Shown: positions 1-12,295 of the stretch, one piece after another
How the letters are laid out: each line of letters opens with the position of its first letter
How positions within the stretch are numbered: the stretch's first letter is position 1
Assembly (NCBI GenBank): GCA_964020085.1
Contig: OZ026604.1
Span: forward strand, 30,832,618-30,896,617
Direction: 5' to 3'
Length of the DNA: 64,000 nucleotides
From: Micromussa lordhowensis
Taxonomy: Eukaryota > Cnidaria > Anthozoa > Scleractinia > Lobophylliidae
Program-made: the position numbers and the translations under genes
Notes under the pieces: generated by a model
Databases searched by the model: none
What the model was told of the DNA's origin: nothing
Seen by the model: only the letters and a program-made list of their open reading frames with translations

Positions 1-2271
1 AACTACTGCAAAAAGAAGGCCAGAAAAAACACCCTGGCGCCAATGCCATCATGTCCTAACTAAAATTTCCTTAAAGCGCCAACCTAGCAGAACATTTTGC
101 TGCAAACCGCGCCTCTTAAAGTGCCCGTGAAGCCGAGCTATGTCAAATTTGCCAAGGGGACCCCCAGCGCGCGTTTTCTGAAATTCTGCAAAGTTGGGAC
201 CAGGGCAAACTACTGCAAAAAGAAGGCCAAAAAAAACACCCTGGCGCCAATGCCATCATGTCCTAACTTCAATTTCCTTGAAGTGCCAACCTAGCAGAAC
301 ATTTTGCTGCAAACCGCGCCTCTTAAAATGCCCGTGAAGCCGAGCTATGTCAAATTTGCCAAGGGGACCCCCAGCGCGCGTTTTCTGAAATTCTGCAAAG
401 TTGGGACCAGGGAAGACTACTGCAAAAAGTAGGCCAAAAAAAACACCGTGGCGCCAATGCCATCATGTCTTAACTACAATTTCCTTAAAGTGCCAACCTA
501 GCAGAACATTTTGCTGCAAACCGCGCCTCTTAAAGTGCCCGTGAAGTCGAGCTATGTCAAATTTACCAAGGGGACCCCCAGTGCGCGTTTTCTGAAATTC
601 TGCAAAGTTGGGACCAGGGCAAACTACTGCAAAAAGAAGGCCAAAAAAAACACCCTGGCGCCAATGCCATCATGTCCTAACTAGAATTTCCTTAAAGTGC
701 CAACCTAGCAGAACATTTTGCTGCAAACCGCGCCTCTTAAAATGCCCGTGAAGCCGAGCTATGTCAAATTTGCCAAGGGGACCCCCAGCGCGCGTTTTCT
801 GAAATTCTGCAAAGTTGGGACCAGGGCAAACTACTGCAAAAAGAAGGCCAAAAAAAACACCGTGGCGCCAATGCCATCATGTCTTAACTACAATTTCCTT
901 AAAGTGCCAACCTAGCAGAACATTTTGCTGCAAACCGCGCCTCTTAAAGTGCCCGTGAAGTCGAGCTATGTCAAATTTACCAAGGGGACCCCCAGCGCGC
1001 GTTTTCTGAAATTCTGCAAAGTTGGGACCAGGGCAAACTACTGCAAAAAGAAGGCCAGAAAAAACACCCTGGCACCAATACCATCATGCTCTAATGAACA
1101 TTTCCTTGAAGTGCCAACCTAGCAGAACATTTTGCTGCAAACCGCGCCTCTTAAAGTGCCCGTGAACCCGAGCTATGTCAAATTTGCCAAGGGGACCCCC
1201 AGCCGCGTTTTCTGAAATTCTGCAAAGTTGGGACCAGGGCAAACTACTGCAAAAATAAGGCCAGAAAAAACACCCTGGCACCAATGCCATCATGTCCTAA
1301 CTAGAATTTCCTTGAAGTGCCAACCTAGCAAAACATTTTGCTGCAAACCGCGCCTCTTAAAGTGCCCGTGAAGCCGAGCTATGTCAAATTTGCCAAGGGG
1401 ACCCCCAGCGCGCGTTTTCTGAAATTCTGCAAAGTTGGGACCAGGGCAAACTACTGCAAAAAGAAGGCCCGAAAAAACACCCTGGCGCGAATGCCATCAT
1501 GTCCTAACTAGGATTTCCTTAAAGTGCCAACCTAGCAGAACATTTTGCTGCAAACCGCGCCTCTTAAAGTGCCCGTGAAGCCGAGCTATGTCAAATTTGC
1601 CAAGGGGACCCCCAGCGCGCGTTTTCTGAAATTCTGCAAAGTTGGGACCAGGGCAAACTACTGCAAAAAGAAGGCCAGAAAAAACACCCTGGCGCCAATG
1701 CCATCATGTCCTAACTACAATTTCCTTAAAGTGCCAACCTAGCAGAACATTTTGCTGCAAACTGCGCGCCTCTTAAAGTGCCCGTGAAGCCGAGGTATGT
1801 CAAATTTGCCAAGAGGACCCCCAGCGCGCGTTTTCTGAAATTCTGCAAAGTTGGGACCAGGGCAAACTACTGCAAAAAGAAGGCCAGAAAAAACACCCTG
1901 GCGCCAATGCCATCATGTCTTAACTACAATTTCCTTAAAGTGCCAACCTAGCAGAACATTTTGCTGCAAACCGCGCCTCTTAAAGTGCCCGTGAAGTCGA
2001 GCTATGTCAAATTTACCAAGGGGACCCCCAGCGCGCGTTTTCTGAAATTCTGCAAAGTTGGGACCAGGGCAAACTACTGCAAAAAGAAGGCCAAAAAAAA
2101 CACCCTGGCGCCAATGCCATCATGTCCTAACTAGAATTTCCTTAAAGTGCCAACCTAGCAGAACATTTTGCTGCAAACCGCGCCTCTTAAAATGCCCGTG
2201 AAGCCGAGCTATGTCAAATTTGCCAAGGGGACCCCCAGCGCGCGTTTTCTGAAATTCTGCAAAGTTGGGAC
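1..2271 (+). repeat. Higher-order block A, copy 1 (11 monomers)
   Basis: Recognised by shared private variants: AAATGCCCGTG monomers at about 327 and 741, GTGAAGTCGAGC with ATTTACCAAG at about 541-570 and 950-980, a GGAAGACTAC plus AAAAAGTAGG monomer at 411-431, a CAGCCGCG one-base deletion near 1201, and a GCGCGCC two-base insertion near 1766. The same variants recur in the same order 7656 bases downstream. The match stops near 2272, where the monomer switches to the CCACTGCAAAC type of block B. The left edge is outside the window. Confidence 0.9.
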
Positions 2272-5200
2272 CACTGCAAACTACTGCAAAAAGAAGGCCA
2301 GAAAAAACACCCTGGCGCCAATGCCATCATATCCTAACTATAATTTCCTTAAAGTGCCAACCTAGCAGAAAATTTTGCGGCAAACCGCGCCTCTTAAAGT
2401 GCCCGTGAAGCCGAGCTATGTCAAATTTGCCAAGGGGACCCCCAGCGCGCGTTTTCTGAAATTCTGCAAAGTTGGGACCAGGGCAAACTACTGCAAAAAG
2501 AAGGCCAGAAAAAACACCCTGGCACCAATGCCATCATGTCTTAACTAAGATTTCCTTGAAGTGCCAACCTAGCAGAACATTTTGCTGCAAATCGCGCCTC
2601 TTAAAACGCCCGTAAAGCCGAGCTATGTCAAATTTGCCAAGGGGACCCCCAGCGCGCGTTTTCTGAAATTCTGCAAAGTTGGGACCAGGGCAAACTACTG
2701 CAAAAAAAAGGCCAGTAAAAACACCCTGGCACCAATGCCATCATGTCCTAACTACTATTTCCTTAAAGTGCCAACCTAGCAGAACATTTTGCTGCAATCC
2801 GCGCCTCTTTAAGTGCCCGTGAAGCCGAGCTATGTCAAATTTGCCAAGGGGACCCCCAGCCGCGTTTTCTGAAATTCTGGAAAGTTGGGACCAGGGCAAA
2901 CTACTGCAAAAAGAAGGCCAAAAAAAGAACCCTGGCGCCAATGCCATCATGTCTTAACTAAGATTTCCTTAAAGTGCCAACCTAGCAGAACATTTTGCAG
3001 CAAACCGCGCCTCTTAAAGTGCCCGTGAAGCCGAGCTATGTCAAATTTGCCAAGGGGACCCCCAGCGCGCGTTTTCTGAAATTCTGCAAAGTTGGGACCA
3101 CTGCAAACTACTGCAAAAAGAAGGCCAGAAAAAACACCCTGGCGCCAATGCCATCATATCCTAACTAAAATTTCCTTAAAGTGCCAACCTAGCAGAACAT
3201 TTTGCGGGAAACCGCGCCTCTTAAAGTGCCCGTGAAGCCGAGCTATGTCAAATTTGCCAAGGGGACCCCGAGCGCGCGTTTTCTGAAATTCTGCAAAGTT
3301 GGGACCAGGGCAAACTACTGCAAAAAGAAGGCCAGAAAAAACACCCTGGCACCAATGCCATCATGTCTTAACTAAGATTTCCTTCAAGTGCCAACCTAGC
3401 AAAACATTTTGCTGCAAACCGCGCCTCTTAAAACGCCCGTGAAGCCGAGCTATGTCAAATTTGCCAAGGGGACCCCCAGCGCGCGTTTTCTGAAATTCTG
3501 CAAAGTTGGGACCAGGGCAAACTACTGCAAAAAAAAGGCCAGTAAAAACACCCTGGCACCAATGCCATCATGTCCTAACTACTATTTCCTAAAAGTGCCA
3601 ACCTAGCAGAACATTTTGCTGCAATCCGCGCCTCTTAAAGTGCCCGTGAAGCCGAGCTATGTCAAATTTGACAAGGGGACCCCCAGCCGCGTTTTCTGAA
3701 ATTCTGGAAAGTTGGGACCAGGGCAAACTACTGCAAAAAGAAGGCCAAAAAAAGAACCCTGGCGCCAATGCCATCATGTTTTAACTAAGATTTCCTTAAA
3801 GTGCCAACCTAGCAAAACATTTTGCTGCAAACTGCGCCTCTTAAAGGGCCCGTGAAGCCGAGCTATGTCAAATTTGCCAAGGGAACCCTAAGCGCGCGTT
3901 TTCTGAAATTCTGCAAAGTTGGGACCACTGCAAACTACTGCAAAAAGAAGGCCAGAAAAAACACCCTGGCGCCAATGCCATCATATCCTAACTATAATTT
4001 CCTTAAAGTGCCAACCTAGCAGAACATTTTGCGGCAAACCGCGCCTCTTAAAGTGCCCGTGAAGCCGAGCTATGTCAAATTTGCCAAGGGGACCCCCAGC
4101 GCGCGTTTTCTGAAATTCTGCAAAGTTGGGACCAGGGCAAACTACTGCAAAAAGAAGGCCAGAAAAAAACACCCTGGCGCCAATGCCATCATGTCCTAAC
4201 TAAAATTTCCTTAAAGTGCCAACCTAGCAGAACATTTTGCGGCAAACCGCGCCTCCTAAAGTGCCCGTGAAGCCGAGCTATGTCAAATTTGCCAAGGGGA
4301 CCCCCAGCGCGCGTTTTCTGAAATTCTGCAAAGTTGGGACCAGGGCAAACTACTGCAAAAAGAAGGCCAGAAAAAACACCCTGGCACCAATGCCATCATG
4401 TCTTAACTAGAATTTCCTTGAAGTGCCAACCTAGCAGAACATTTTGCTGCAAATCGCGCCTCTTAAAACGCCCGTGAAGCCGAGCTATGTCAAATTTGCC
4501 AAGGGGACCCCCAGCGCGCGTTTTCTGAAATTCTGCAAAGTTGGGACCAGGGCAAACTACTGCAAAAAAAAGGCCAGTAAAAACACCCTGGCACCAATGC
4601 CATCATGTCCTAACTACTATTTCCTTAAAGTGCCAACCTAGCAGAACATTTTGCTGCAATCCGCGCCTCTTAAAGTGCCCGTGAAGCCGAGCTATGTCAA
4701 ATTTGCCAAGGGGACCCCCAGCGCGCGTTTTCTGAAATTCTGGAAAGTTGGGACCAGGGCAAACTACTGCACTAAGAAGGCCAAAAAAAGAACCCTGGCG
4801 CCAATGCCATCATGTCTTAACTAAGATTTCCTTAAAGTGCCGACCTAGCAGAACATTTTGCTGCAAACTGCGCCTCTTAAAGGGCCCGTGAAGCCGAGCT
4901 ATGTCAAATTTGCCAAGGGAACCCCCAGCGCGCGTTTTCTGAAATTCTGCAAAGTTGGGACCACTGCAAACTACTGCAAAAAGAAGGCCAGAAAAAACAC
5001 CCTGGCGCCAATGCCATCATATCCTAACTATAATTTCCTTAAAGTGCCAACCTAGCAAAACATTTTGCGGCAAACCGCGCCTCTTAAAGTGCCCGTGAAG
5101 CCGAGCTATGTCAAATTTGCCAAGGGGACCCCCAGCGCGCGTTTTCTGAAATTCTGCAAAGTTGGGACCACTGCAAACTACTGCAAAAAGAAGGCCAGAA

Positions 5201-6270
5201 AAAACACCCTGGCGCCAATTCCATCATATCCTAACTATAATTTCCTTAAAGTGCCAACCTGGCAGAACATTTTGCGGCAAACCGCGCCTCTTAAAGTGCC
5301 CGTGAAGCCGAGCTATGTCAAATTTGCCAAGGGGACCCCCAGCGCGCGTTTTCTGAAATTCTGCAAAGTTGGGACCAGGGCAAACTACTGCAAAAAGAAG
5401 GCCAGAAAAAACACCCTGGCACCAATGCCATCATGTCTTAACTAAGATTTCCTTGAAGTGCCAACCTAGCAGAACATTTTGCTGCAAACCGCGCCTCTTA
5501 AAACGCCCGTGAAGCCGAGCTATGTCAAATTTGCCAAGGGGACCCCCAGCGCGCGTTTTCTGAAATTCTGCAAAGTTGGGACCAGGGCAAACTACTGCAA
5601 AAAAAAGGCCAGTAAAAACACCCTGGCACCAATGCCATCATGTCCTAACTACTATTTCCTTAAAGTGCCAACCTAGCAGAACATTTTGCTGCAATCCGCG
5701 CCTCTTAAAGTGCCCGTGAAGCCGAGCTATGTCAAATTTGCCAAGGGGACCCCCAGCCGCGTTTTCTGAAATTCTGGAAGGTTGGGACCAGGGCAAACTA
5801 CTGCAAAAAGAAGGCCAAAAAAAGAACCCTGGCGCCAATGCCATCATGTCTTAACTAAGATTTCCTTAAAGTGCCAACCTAGCAGAACATTTTGCTGCAA
5901 ACTGCACCTCTTAAAAGGCCCGTGAAGCCGAGCTATGTCAAATTTGCCAAGGGAACCCCCAGCGCGCGTTTTCTGAAATTCTGCAAAGTTGGGACCAGGG
6001 CAAACTACTGCAAAAAGAAGGCCAGATAAAAACACCCTGGCGCCAATGCCATCATGTCCTAACTAAAATTTCCTGAAAGTGCCAACCTAGCAGAACATTT
6101 TGCTGCAAACCGCGCCTCTTAAAGTGCCCGTGAAGCCGAGCTATGTCAAATTTGCCAAGGGGACCCCCAGCCGCGTTTTCTGAAATTCTGGAAGGTTGGG
6201 ACCAGGGCAAACTACTGCAAAAAGAAGGCCAGAAAAAACACCCTGGCGCCAATGCCATCATGTTCTAATT
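2272..6270 (+). repeat. Block B: 4/5-monomer higher-order repeat
   Basis: A short cycle of monomer types repeats about four times. One type has TTAAAACGCCCGT and GGCCAGTAAAAACACC (from 2582, 3409, 4444 and 5479; spacings 827, 1035 and 1035). The next has GCAATCCGCG, ATTCTGGAAAG and AAAAAAAGAACCC. The third has GGGACCACTGCAAAC and CATCATATCC. The alternation of 4- and 5-monomer spacing means one monomer is gained or lost between cycles. Copies at 2795-2950, 3615-3777 and 5693-5847 also share a one-base deletion in CAGCCGCG. Confidence 0.85.
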
Positions 6271-7656
6271 AAAATTTCCTTAAAGTGCCAACCTAGCAGA
6301 ACATTTTGCTGCAAACCGCGCCTCTTAAAGTGCCCGTGAAGCCGAGCTATGTCAAATTTGCAAAGGGGACCCCCAGCGCGCGTTTTCTGAAATTCTGCAA
6401 AGTTGGGAGCAGGGCAAACTACTGCAAAACAAGGCAAAAAAAACACCCTGGCGCCAATGCCATCATGTCCTAACTAAAATTTCCTTAAAGTGCCAACCTA
6501 GCAGAACATTTTGCTGCAAACCGCGCCTCTTAAAGTGCCCGTGAAGCCGAGCTATGTCAAATTTGCCAAGGGGACCCCCAGCGCGCGTTTTCTGAAATTC
6601 TGCAAAGTTGGGACCAGGGCAAACTACTGCAAAAAGAAGGCCAGAAAAAACACCCTGGCGCCAATGCCATCATGTCCTAACTAAAATTTTCTTCAAGTGC
6701 CAACCTAGCACAACATTTTGCTGCAAACCGCGCCTCTTAAAGTGCTTGTGAAGCCGAGCTATGTCAAATTTGCCAAGGGGACCCCCAGCGCGCGTTTTCT
6801 GAAATTCTGCAAAGTTGGGACCAGGGCAAACTACTGCAAAAAGAAGGCCAAAAAAAGCACCCTGGCGCCAATGCCATCATGTCCCAACTAATATTTCCTT
6901 CAAGTGCCAACCTAGCAGAACATTTTGCTGCAAACCGCGCCTCTTAAAGTGCCCGTGAAGCCGAGCTATGTCAAATTTGCCAAGGGGACCCCCAGCGCGC
7001 GTTTTCTGAAATTCTGCAAAGTTGGGACCAGGGCAAACTACTGCAAAAAGAAGGCAAGAACAAACACCCTGGCGCCAATGCCATCATGTCCTAACTAGTA
7101 CTTCCTTGAAGTGCCAACCTAGCAGAACATTTTGCTGCAAACCGCGCCTCTTAAAGTGCCCGTGAAGCCGAGCTATGTCAAATTTGCCAAGGGGACCCCC
7201 AGCGCGCGTTTTCTGAAATTCTGCAAAGTTGGGACCAGGGCAAACTACTGCAAAAAGAAGGCCAGAAAAAACACCCTGGCGCCAATGCCATCATGTCCTA
7301 ACTAGCATTTTCTTGAAGTGCCAACCTAGCAAAACATTTTGCTGCAAACTGCGCCTCTTAAAATGCCCGTGAAGCCGAGCTATGTCAAATTTGCCAAGGG
7401 GACCCCCAGCGCGCGTTTTCTGAAATTCTGCAAAGTTGGGACCAGGGCAAACTACTGCAAAAAGAAGGCCAGAAAAAACACCCTGGCGCCAATGCCATCA
7501 TGTCCTAACTAAAATTTCCTTAAAGCGCCAACCTAGAAGAACATTTTGCGGCAAACCGCGCCTCTTAAAGTGCCCGTGAAGCCGAGCTATGTCAAATTTG
7601 CCAAGGGGACCCCCAGCGCGCGTTTTCTGAAATTCTGCAAAGTTGGGACCAGGGCA
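6271..7656 (+). repeat. Satellite bridge related to the 9-monomer block
   Basis: Monomers here carry AGCACAACATTTTG with GTGCTTGTGAAG (about 6707-6750), GGCAAGAACAAACACC (about 7052), and AAATGCCCGTG with CTGCAAACTGCG (about 7341-7372). The same types in the same order occur from about 13127 onward in the 9-monomer block, so this stretch is a shortened relative of that unit. A monomer with CAAAACAAGGCAAAAAAAAC at 6424-6443 has a contracted A-rich segment. Confidence 0.75.
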
Positions 7657-9927
7657 AACTACTGCAAAAAGAAGGCCAGAAAAAACACCCTGGCGCCAAT
7701 GCCATCATGTCCTAACTAAAATTTCCTTAAAGCGCCAACCTAGCAGAACATTTTGCTGCAAACCGCGCCTCTTAAAGTGCCCGTGAAGCCGAGCTATGTC
7801 AAATTTGCCAAGGGGACCCCCAGCGCGCGTTTTCTGAAATTCTGCAAAGTTGGGACCAGGGCAAACTACTGCAAAAAGAAGGCCAAAAAAAACACCCTGG
7901 CGCCAATGCCATCATGTCCTAACTTCAATTTCCTTGAAGTGCCAACCTAGCAGAACATTTTGCTGCAAACCGCGCCTCTTAAAATGCCCGTGAAGCCGAG
8001 CTATGTCAAATTTGCCAAGGGGACCCCCAGCGCGCGTTTTCTGAAATTCTGCAAAGTTGGGACCAGGGAAGACTACTGCAAAAAGTAGGCCAAAAAAAAC
8101 ACCGTGGCGCCAATGCCATCATGTCTTAACTACAATTTCCTTAAAGTGCCAACCTAGCAGAACATTTTGCTGCAAACCGCGCCTCTTAAAGTGCCCGTGA
8201 AGTCGAGCTATGTCAAATTTACCAAGGGGACCCCCAGTGCGCGTTTTCTGAAATTCTGCAAAGTTGGGACCAGGGCAAACTACTGCAAAAAGAAGGCCAA
8301 AAAAAACACCCTGGCGCCAATGCCATCATGTCCTAACTAGAATTTCCTTAAAGTGCCAACCTAGCAGAACATTTTGCTGCAAACCGCGCCTCTTAAAATG
8401 CCCGTGAAGCCGAGCTATGTCAAATTTGCCAAGGGGACCCCCAGCGCGCGTTTTCTGAAATTCTGCAAAGTTGGGACCAGGGCAAACTACTGCAAAAAGA
8501 AGGCCAAAAAAAACACCGTGGCGCCAATGCCATCATGTCTTAACTACAATTTCCTTAAAGTGCCAACCTAGCAGAACATTTTGCTGCAAACCGCGCCTCT
8601 TAAAGTGCCCGTGAAGTCGAGCTATGTCAAATTTACCAAGGGGACCCCCAGCGCGCGTTTTCTGAAATTCTGCAAAGTTGGGACCAGGGCAAACTACTGC
8701 AAAAAGAAGGCCAGAAAAAACACCCTGGCACCAATACCATCATGCTCTAATGAACATTTCCTTGAAGTGCCAACCTAGCAGAACATTTTGCTGCAAACCG
8801 CGCCTCTTAAAGTGCCCGTGAACCCGAGCTATGTCAAATTTGCCAAGGGGACCCCCAGCCGCGTTTTCTGAAATTCTGCAAAGTTGGGACCAGGGCAAAC
8901 TACTGCAAAAATAAGGCCAGAAAAAACACCCTGGCACCAATGCCATCATGTCCTAACTAGAATTTCCTTGAAGTGCCAACCTAGCAAAACATTTTGCTGC
9001 AAACCGCGCCTCTTAAAGTGCCCGTGAAGCCGAGCTATGTCAAATTTGCCAAGGGGACCCCCAGCGCGCGTTTTCTGAAATTCTGCAAAGTTGGGACCAG
9101 GGCAAACTACTGCAAAAAGAAGGCCCGAAAAAACACCCTGGCGCGAATGCCATCATGTCCTAACTAGGATTTCCTTAAAGTGCCAACCTAGCAGAACATT
9201 TTGCTGCAAACCGCGCCTCTTAAAGTGCCCGTGAAGCCGAGCTATGTCAAATTTGCCAAGGGGACCCCCAGCGCGCGTTTTCTGAAATTCTGCAAAGTTG
9301 GGACCAGGGCAAACTACTGCAAAAAGAAGGCCAGAAAAAACACCCTGGCGCCAATGCCATCATGTCCTAACTACAATTTCCTTAAAGTGCCAACCTAGCA
9401 GAACATTTTGCTGCAAACTGCGCGCCTCTTAAAGTGCCCGTGAAGCCGAGGTATGTCAAATTTGCCAAGAGGACCCCCAGCGCGCGTTTTCTGAAATTCT
9501 GCAAAGTTGGGACCAGGGCAAACTACTGCAAAAAGAAGGCCAGAAAAAACACCCTGGCGCCAATGCCATCATGTCTTAACTACAATTTCCTTAAAGTGCC
9601 AACCTAGCAGAACATTTTGCTGCAAACCGCGCCTCTTAAAGTGCCCGTGAAGTCGAGCTATGTCAAATTTACCAAGGGGACCCCCAGCGCGCGTTTTCTG
9701 AAATTCTGCAAAGTTGGGACCAGGGCAAACTACTGCAAAAAGAAGGCCAAAAAAAACACCCTGGCGCCAATGCCATCATGTCCTAACTAGAATTTCCTTA
9801 AAGTGCCAACCTAGCAGAACATTTTGCTGCAAACCGCGCCTCTTAAAATGCCCGTGAAGCCGAGCTATGTCAAATTTGCCAAGGGGACCCCCAGCGCGCG
9901 TTTTCTGAAATTCTGCAAAGTTGGGAC
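7657..9927 (+). repeat. Higher-order block A, copy 2 (shift 7656)
   Basis: Repeats 1-2271 at a constant offset of 7656 bases (37 monomers minus 3 bases), and I found no difference in the stretches compared by eye. Even singletons are shared: the GGAAGACTAC monomer at about 8067, CAGTGCGCG at about 8235, and the GCGCGCC insertion at about 9421. Divergence begins near 9928, at GGGACCAGGGC where copy 1 has GGGACCACTGC. Identity over 2.2 kb implies very recent copying or homogenisation, or an assembly duplication. Confidence 0.9.
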
Positions 9928-11250
9928 CAGGGCAAACTACTGCAAAAAGAAGGCCAAAAAAAACACCGTGGCGCCAATGCCATCATGTCTTAACTACAAT
10001 TTCCTTAAAGTGCCAACCTAGCAGAACATTTTGCTGCAAACCGCGCCTCTTAAAGTGCCCGTGAAGTCGAGCTATGTCAAATTTACCAAGGGGACCCCCA
10101 GCGCGCGTTTTCTGAAATTCTGCAAAGTTGGGACCAGGGCAAACTACTGCAAAAAGAAGGCCAGAAAAAACACCCTGGCACCAATACCATCATGCTCTAA
10201 TGAACATTTCCTTGAAGTGCCAACCTAGCAGAACATTTTGCTGCAAACCGCGCGTCTTAAAGTGCCCGTGAACCCGAGCTATGTCAAATTTGCCAAGGGG
10301 ACCCCCAGCCGCGTTTTCTGAAATTCTGCAAAGTTGGGACCAGGGCAAACTACTGCAAAAATAAGGCCAGAAAAAACACCCTGGCACCAATGCCATCATG
10401 TCCTAACTAGAATTTCCTTGAAGTGCCAACCTAGCAAAACATTTTGCTGCAAACCGCGCCTCTTAAAGTGCCCGTGAAGCCGAGCTATGTCAAATTTGCC
10501 AAGGGGACCCCCAGCGCGCGTTTTCTGAAATTCTGCAAAGTTGGGACCAGGGCAAACTACTGCAAAAAGAAGGCCCGAAAAAACACCCTGGCGCGAATGC
10601 CATCATGTCCTAACTAGGATTTCCTTAAAGTGCCAACCTAGCAGAACATTTTGCTGCAAACTGCGCGCCTCTTAAAGTGCCCGTGAAGCCGAGGTATGTC
10701 AAATTTGCCAAGAGGACCCCCAGCGCGCGTTTTCTGAAATTCTGCAAAGTTGGGACCAGGGCAAACTACTGCAAAAAGAAGGCCAGAAAAAACACCCTGG
10801 CGCCAATGCCATCATGTCCTAACTAGCATTTCCTTGAAGTGCCAACCTAGCACAACATTTTGCTGCAAACCGCGCCTCTTAAAGTGCCCGTGAAGCCGAG
10901 CTATGTCAAATTTGCCAAGGGGACCCCCAGCGCGCGTTTTCTGAAATTCTGCAAAGTTGGGACCAGGGCAAACTACTGCAAAAAGAAGGCCAGAAAAAGC
11001 ACCCTGGCGCCAACGTTATCATGTCTTAACTAAGATTTCCTTGAAGTGCCAACCCAGCAGAACATTTTGCTGCAAACCGCGCCTCTTAAAGTGCCCGTGA
11101 AGCCGAGCTATGTCAAATTTGTTAAGGGGACCCCCAACGCGCGTTTTCTGAAATTCTGCAAAGTTGGGACCAGGGCAAACTACTGCAAAAAGAAGGCCAG
11201 ACAAAACACGCTGGCACCAATGCCATCATGTCCTAACTAAGATTTCCTTG
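9824..11250 (+). repeat. Block A partial copy, 7-monomer local duplication
   Basis: From 9824 the sequence repeats 8374 onward at an offset of 1450 (7 monomers plus 1 base). At 10651 it jumps: the GCGCGCC-insertion monomer that sits at 9408 in the longer copy appears here directly, so one monomer is missing. The tail (10850-11250) has AGCACAAC, GCGCCAACGTTATCATG and AACCCAGCAG types that reappear at 20790-21377 after the third block A. Confidence 0.85.
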
Positions 11251-12295
11251 AAGTGCCAACCTAGCAGAACATTTTGCTGCAAACCGCGCCTCTTAAAACG
11301 CCCGTGAAGCCGAGCTATGTCAAATTTGCCAAGGGGACCCCCAGCGCGCGTTTTCTGAAATTCTGCAAAGTTGGGACCAGGGCAAACTACTGCAAAAAAA
11401 AAGCCAGAAAAAACACCCTGGCACCAATGCCATCATGTCCTAACTACTATTTCCTTAAAGAGCCAACCTAGCAGAACATTTTGCTGCAATCCGCGCCTCT
11501 TAAAGTGCCCGTGAAGCCGAGCTATGTCAAATTTGCCAAGGGGAACCCCAGCCACGTTTTCTGAAATTCTGAAAAGTTGGGACCAGGGCAAACTACTGCA
11601 AAAAGAAGGCCAAAAAAAGAACCCTGGCGCCAATGCCATCATCTCTTAACTAAGATTTCCTTAAAGTGCCAACCTAGCAGAACATTTTGCTGCAAACCGC
11701 GCCTCTTAAAGGGCCCGTGAAGCCGAGCTATGTCAAATTTGCCAAGGGAACCCCCAGCGCGCGTTTTCTGAAATTCTGCAAAGTTGGGACCACTGCAAAC
11801 TACTGCAAAAAGAAGGCCAGAAAAAACACCCTTGCGCCAATGCCATCATATCCTAACTATAATTTCCTTAAAGTGCCAACCTAGCAGAACATTTTGCGGC
11901 AAACCGCGCCTCTTAAAGTGCCCGTGAAGCCGAGCTATGTCAAATTTGCCAAGGGGACCCCCAGCGCGCGTTTTCTGAAATTCTGCAAAGTTGGGACCAG
12001 GGCAAACTACTGCAAAAAGAAGGCCAGAAAAAACACCCTGGCGCCAATGCCATCATGTCGTAACTAAGATTTCCTGAAAGTGCCAACCTAGCAGAACATT
12101 TTGCTGCAAACCGCGCCTCTTAAAGTGCCCGTGAAGCCGAGCTATGTCAAATTTGCAAAGGGGACCCCCAGCGCGCGTTTTCTGAAATTCTGCAAAGTTG
12201 GGACCAGGGCAAACTACTGCAAAAAGAAGGCCAGAAAAAAAACCCTGGCGCCAATGCCATCATGTTTTAACTAAAATTTCCTTAAAGTGCCAACC
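11251..12295 (+). repeat. Stray copy of block B
   Basis: The TTAAAACGCCCGT monomer (11274), the GCAATCCGCG and CTGAAAAG monomer (about 11489-11640) and the GGGACCACTGCAAAC monomer (from 11687) reproduce the order seen at 5479-6035, offset by about 5795 (28 monomers). Small differences (GGGGAACCCC, CAGCCACG, a CATCATCTC variant) show it is older than the block A duplication. Confidence 0.8.

Noticed and set aside
97..294. 65-codon forward frame repeated in most monomers, as a gene family
   Set aside because: It starts from TTG in ATTTTGCTG, not ATG, lies at the same place in every monomer, is often broken by stops or frameshifts, and matches no protein family I know. It is the satellite read in one frame.
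1084..1293. Minus-strand frames of 61-87 codons beginning MMALAP or MFFSGLL, with hydrophobic FSGLLFAVVCPGP-type segments
   Set aside because: They are the reverse complement of the same monomer. The hydrophobic look comes from the A-rich run read backwards. Indels shift them freely between copies.
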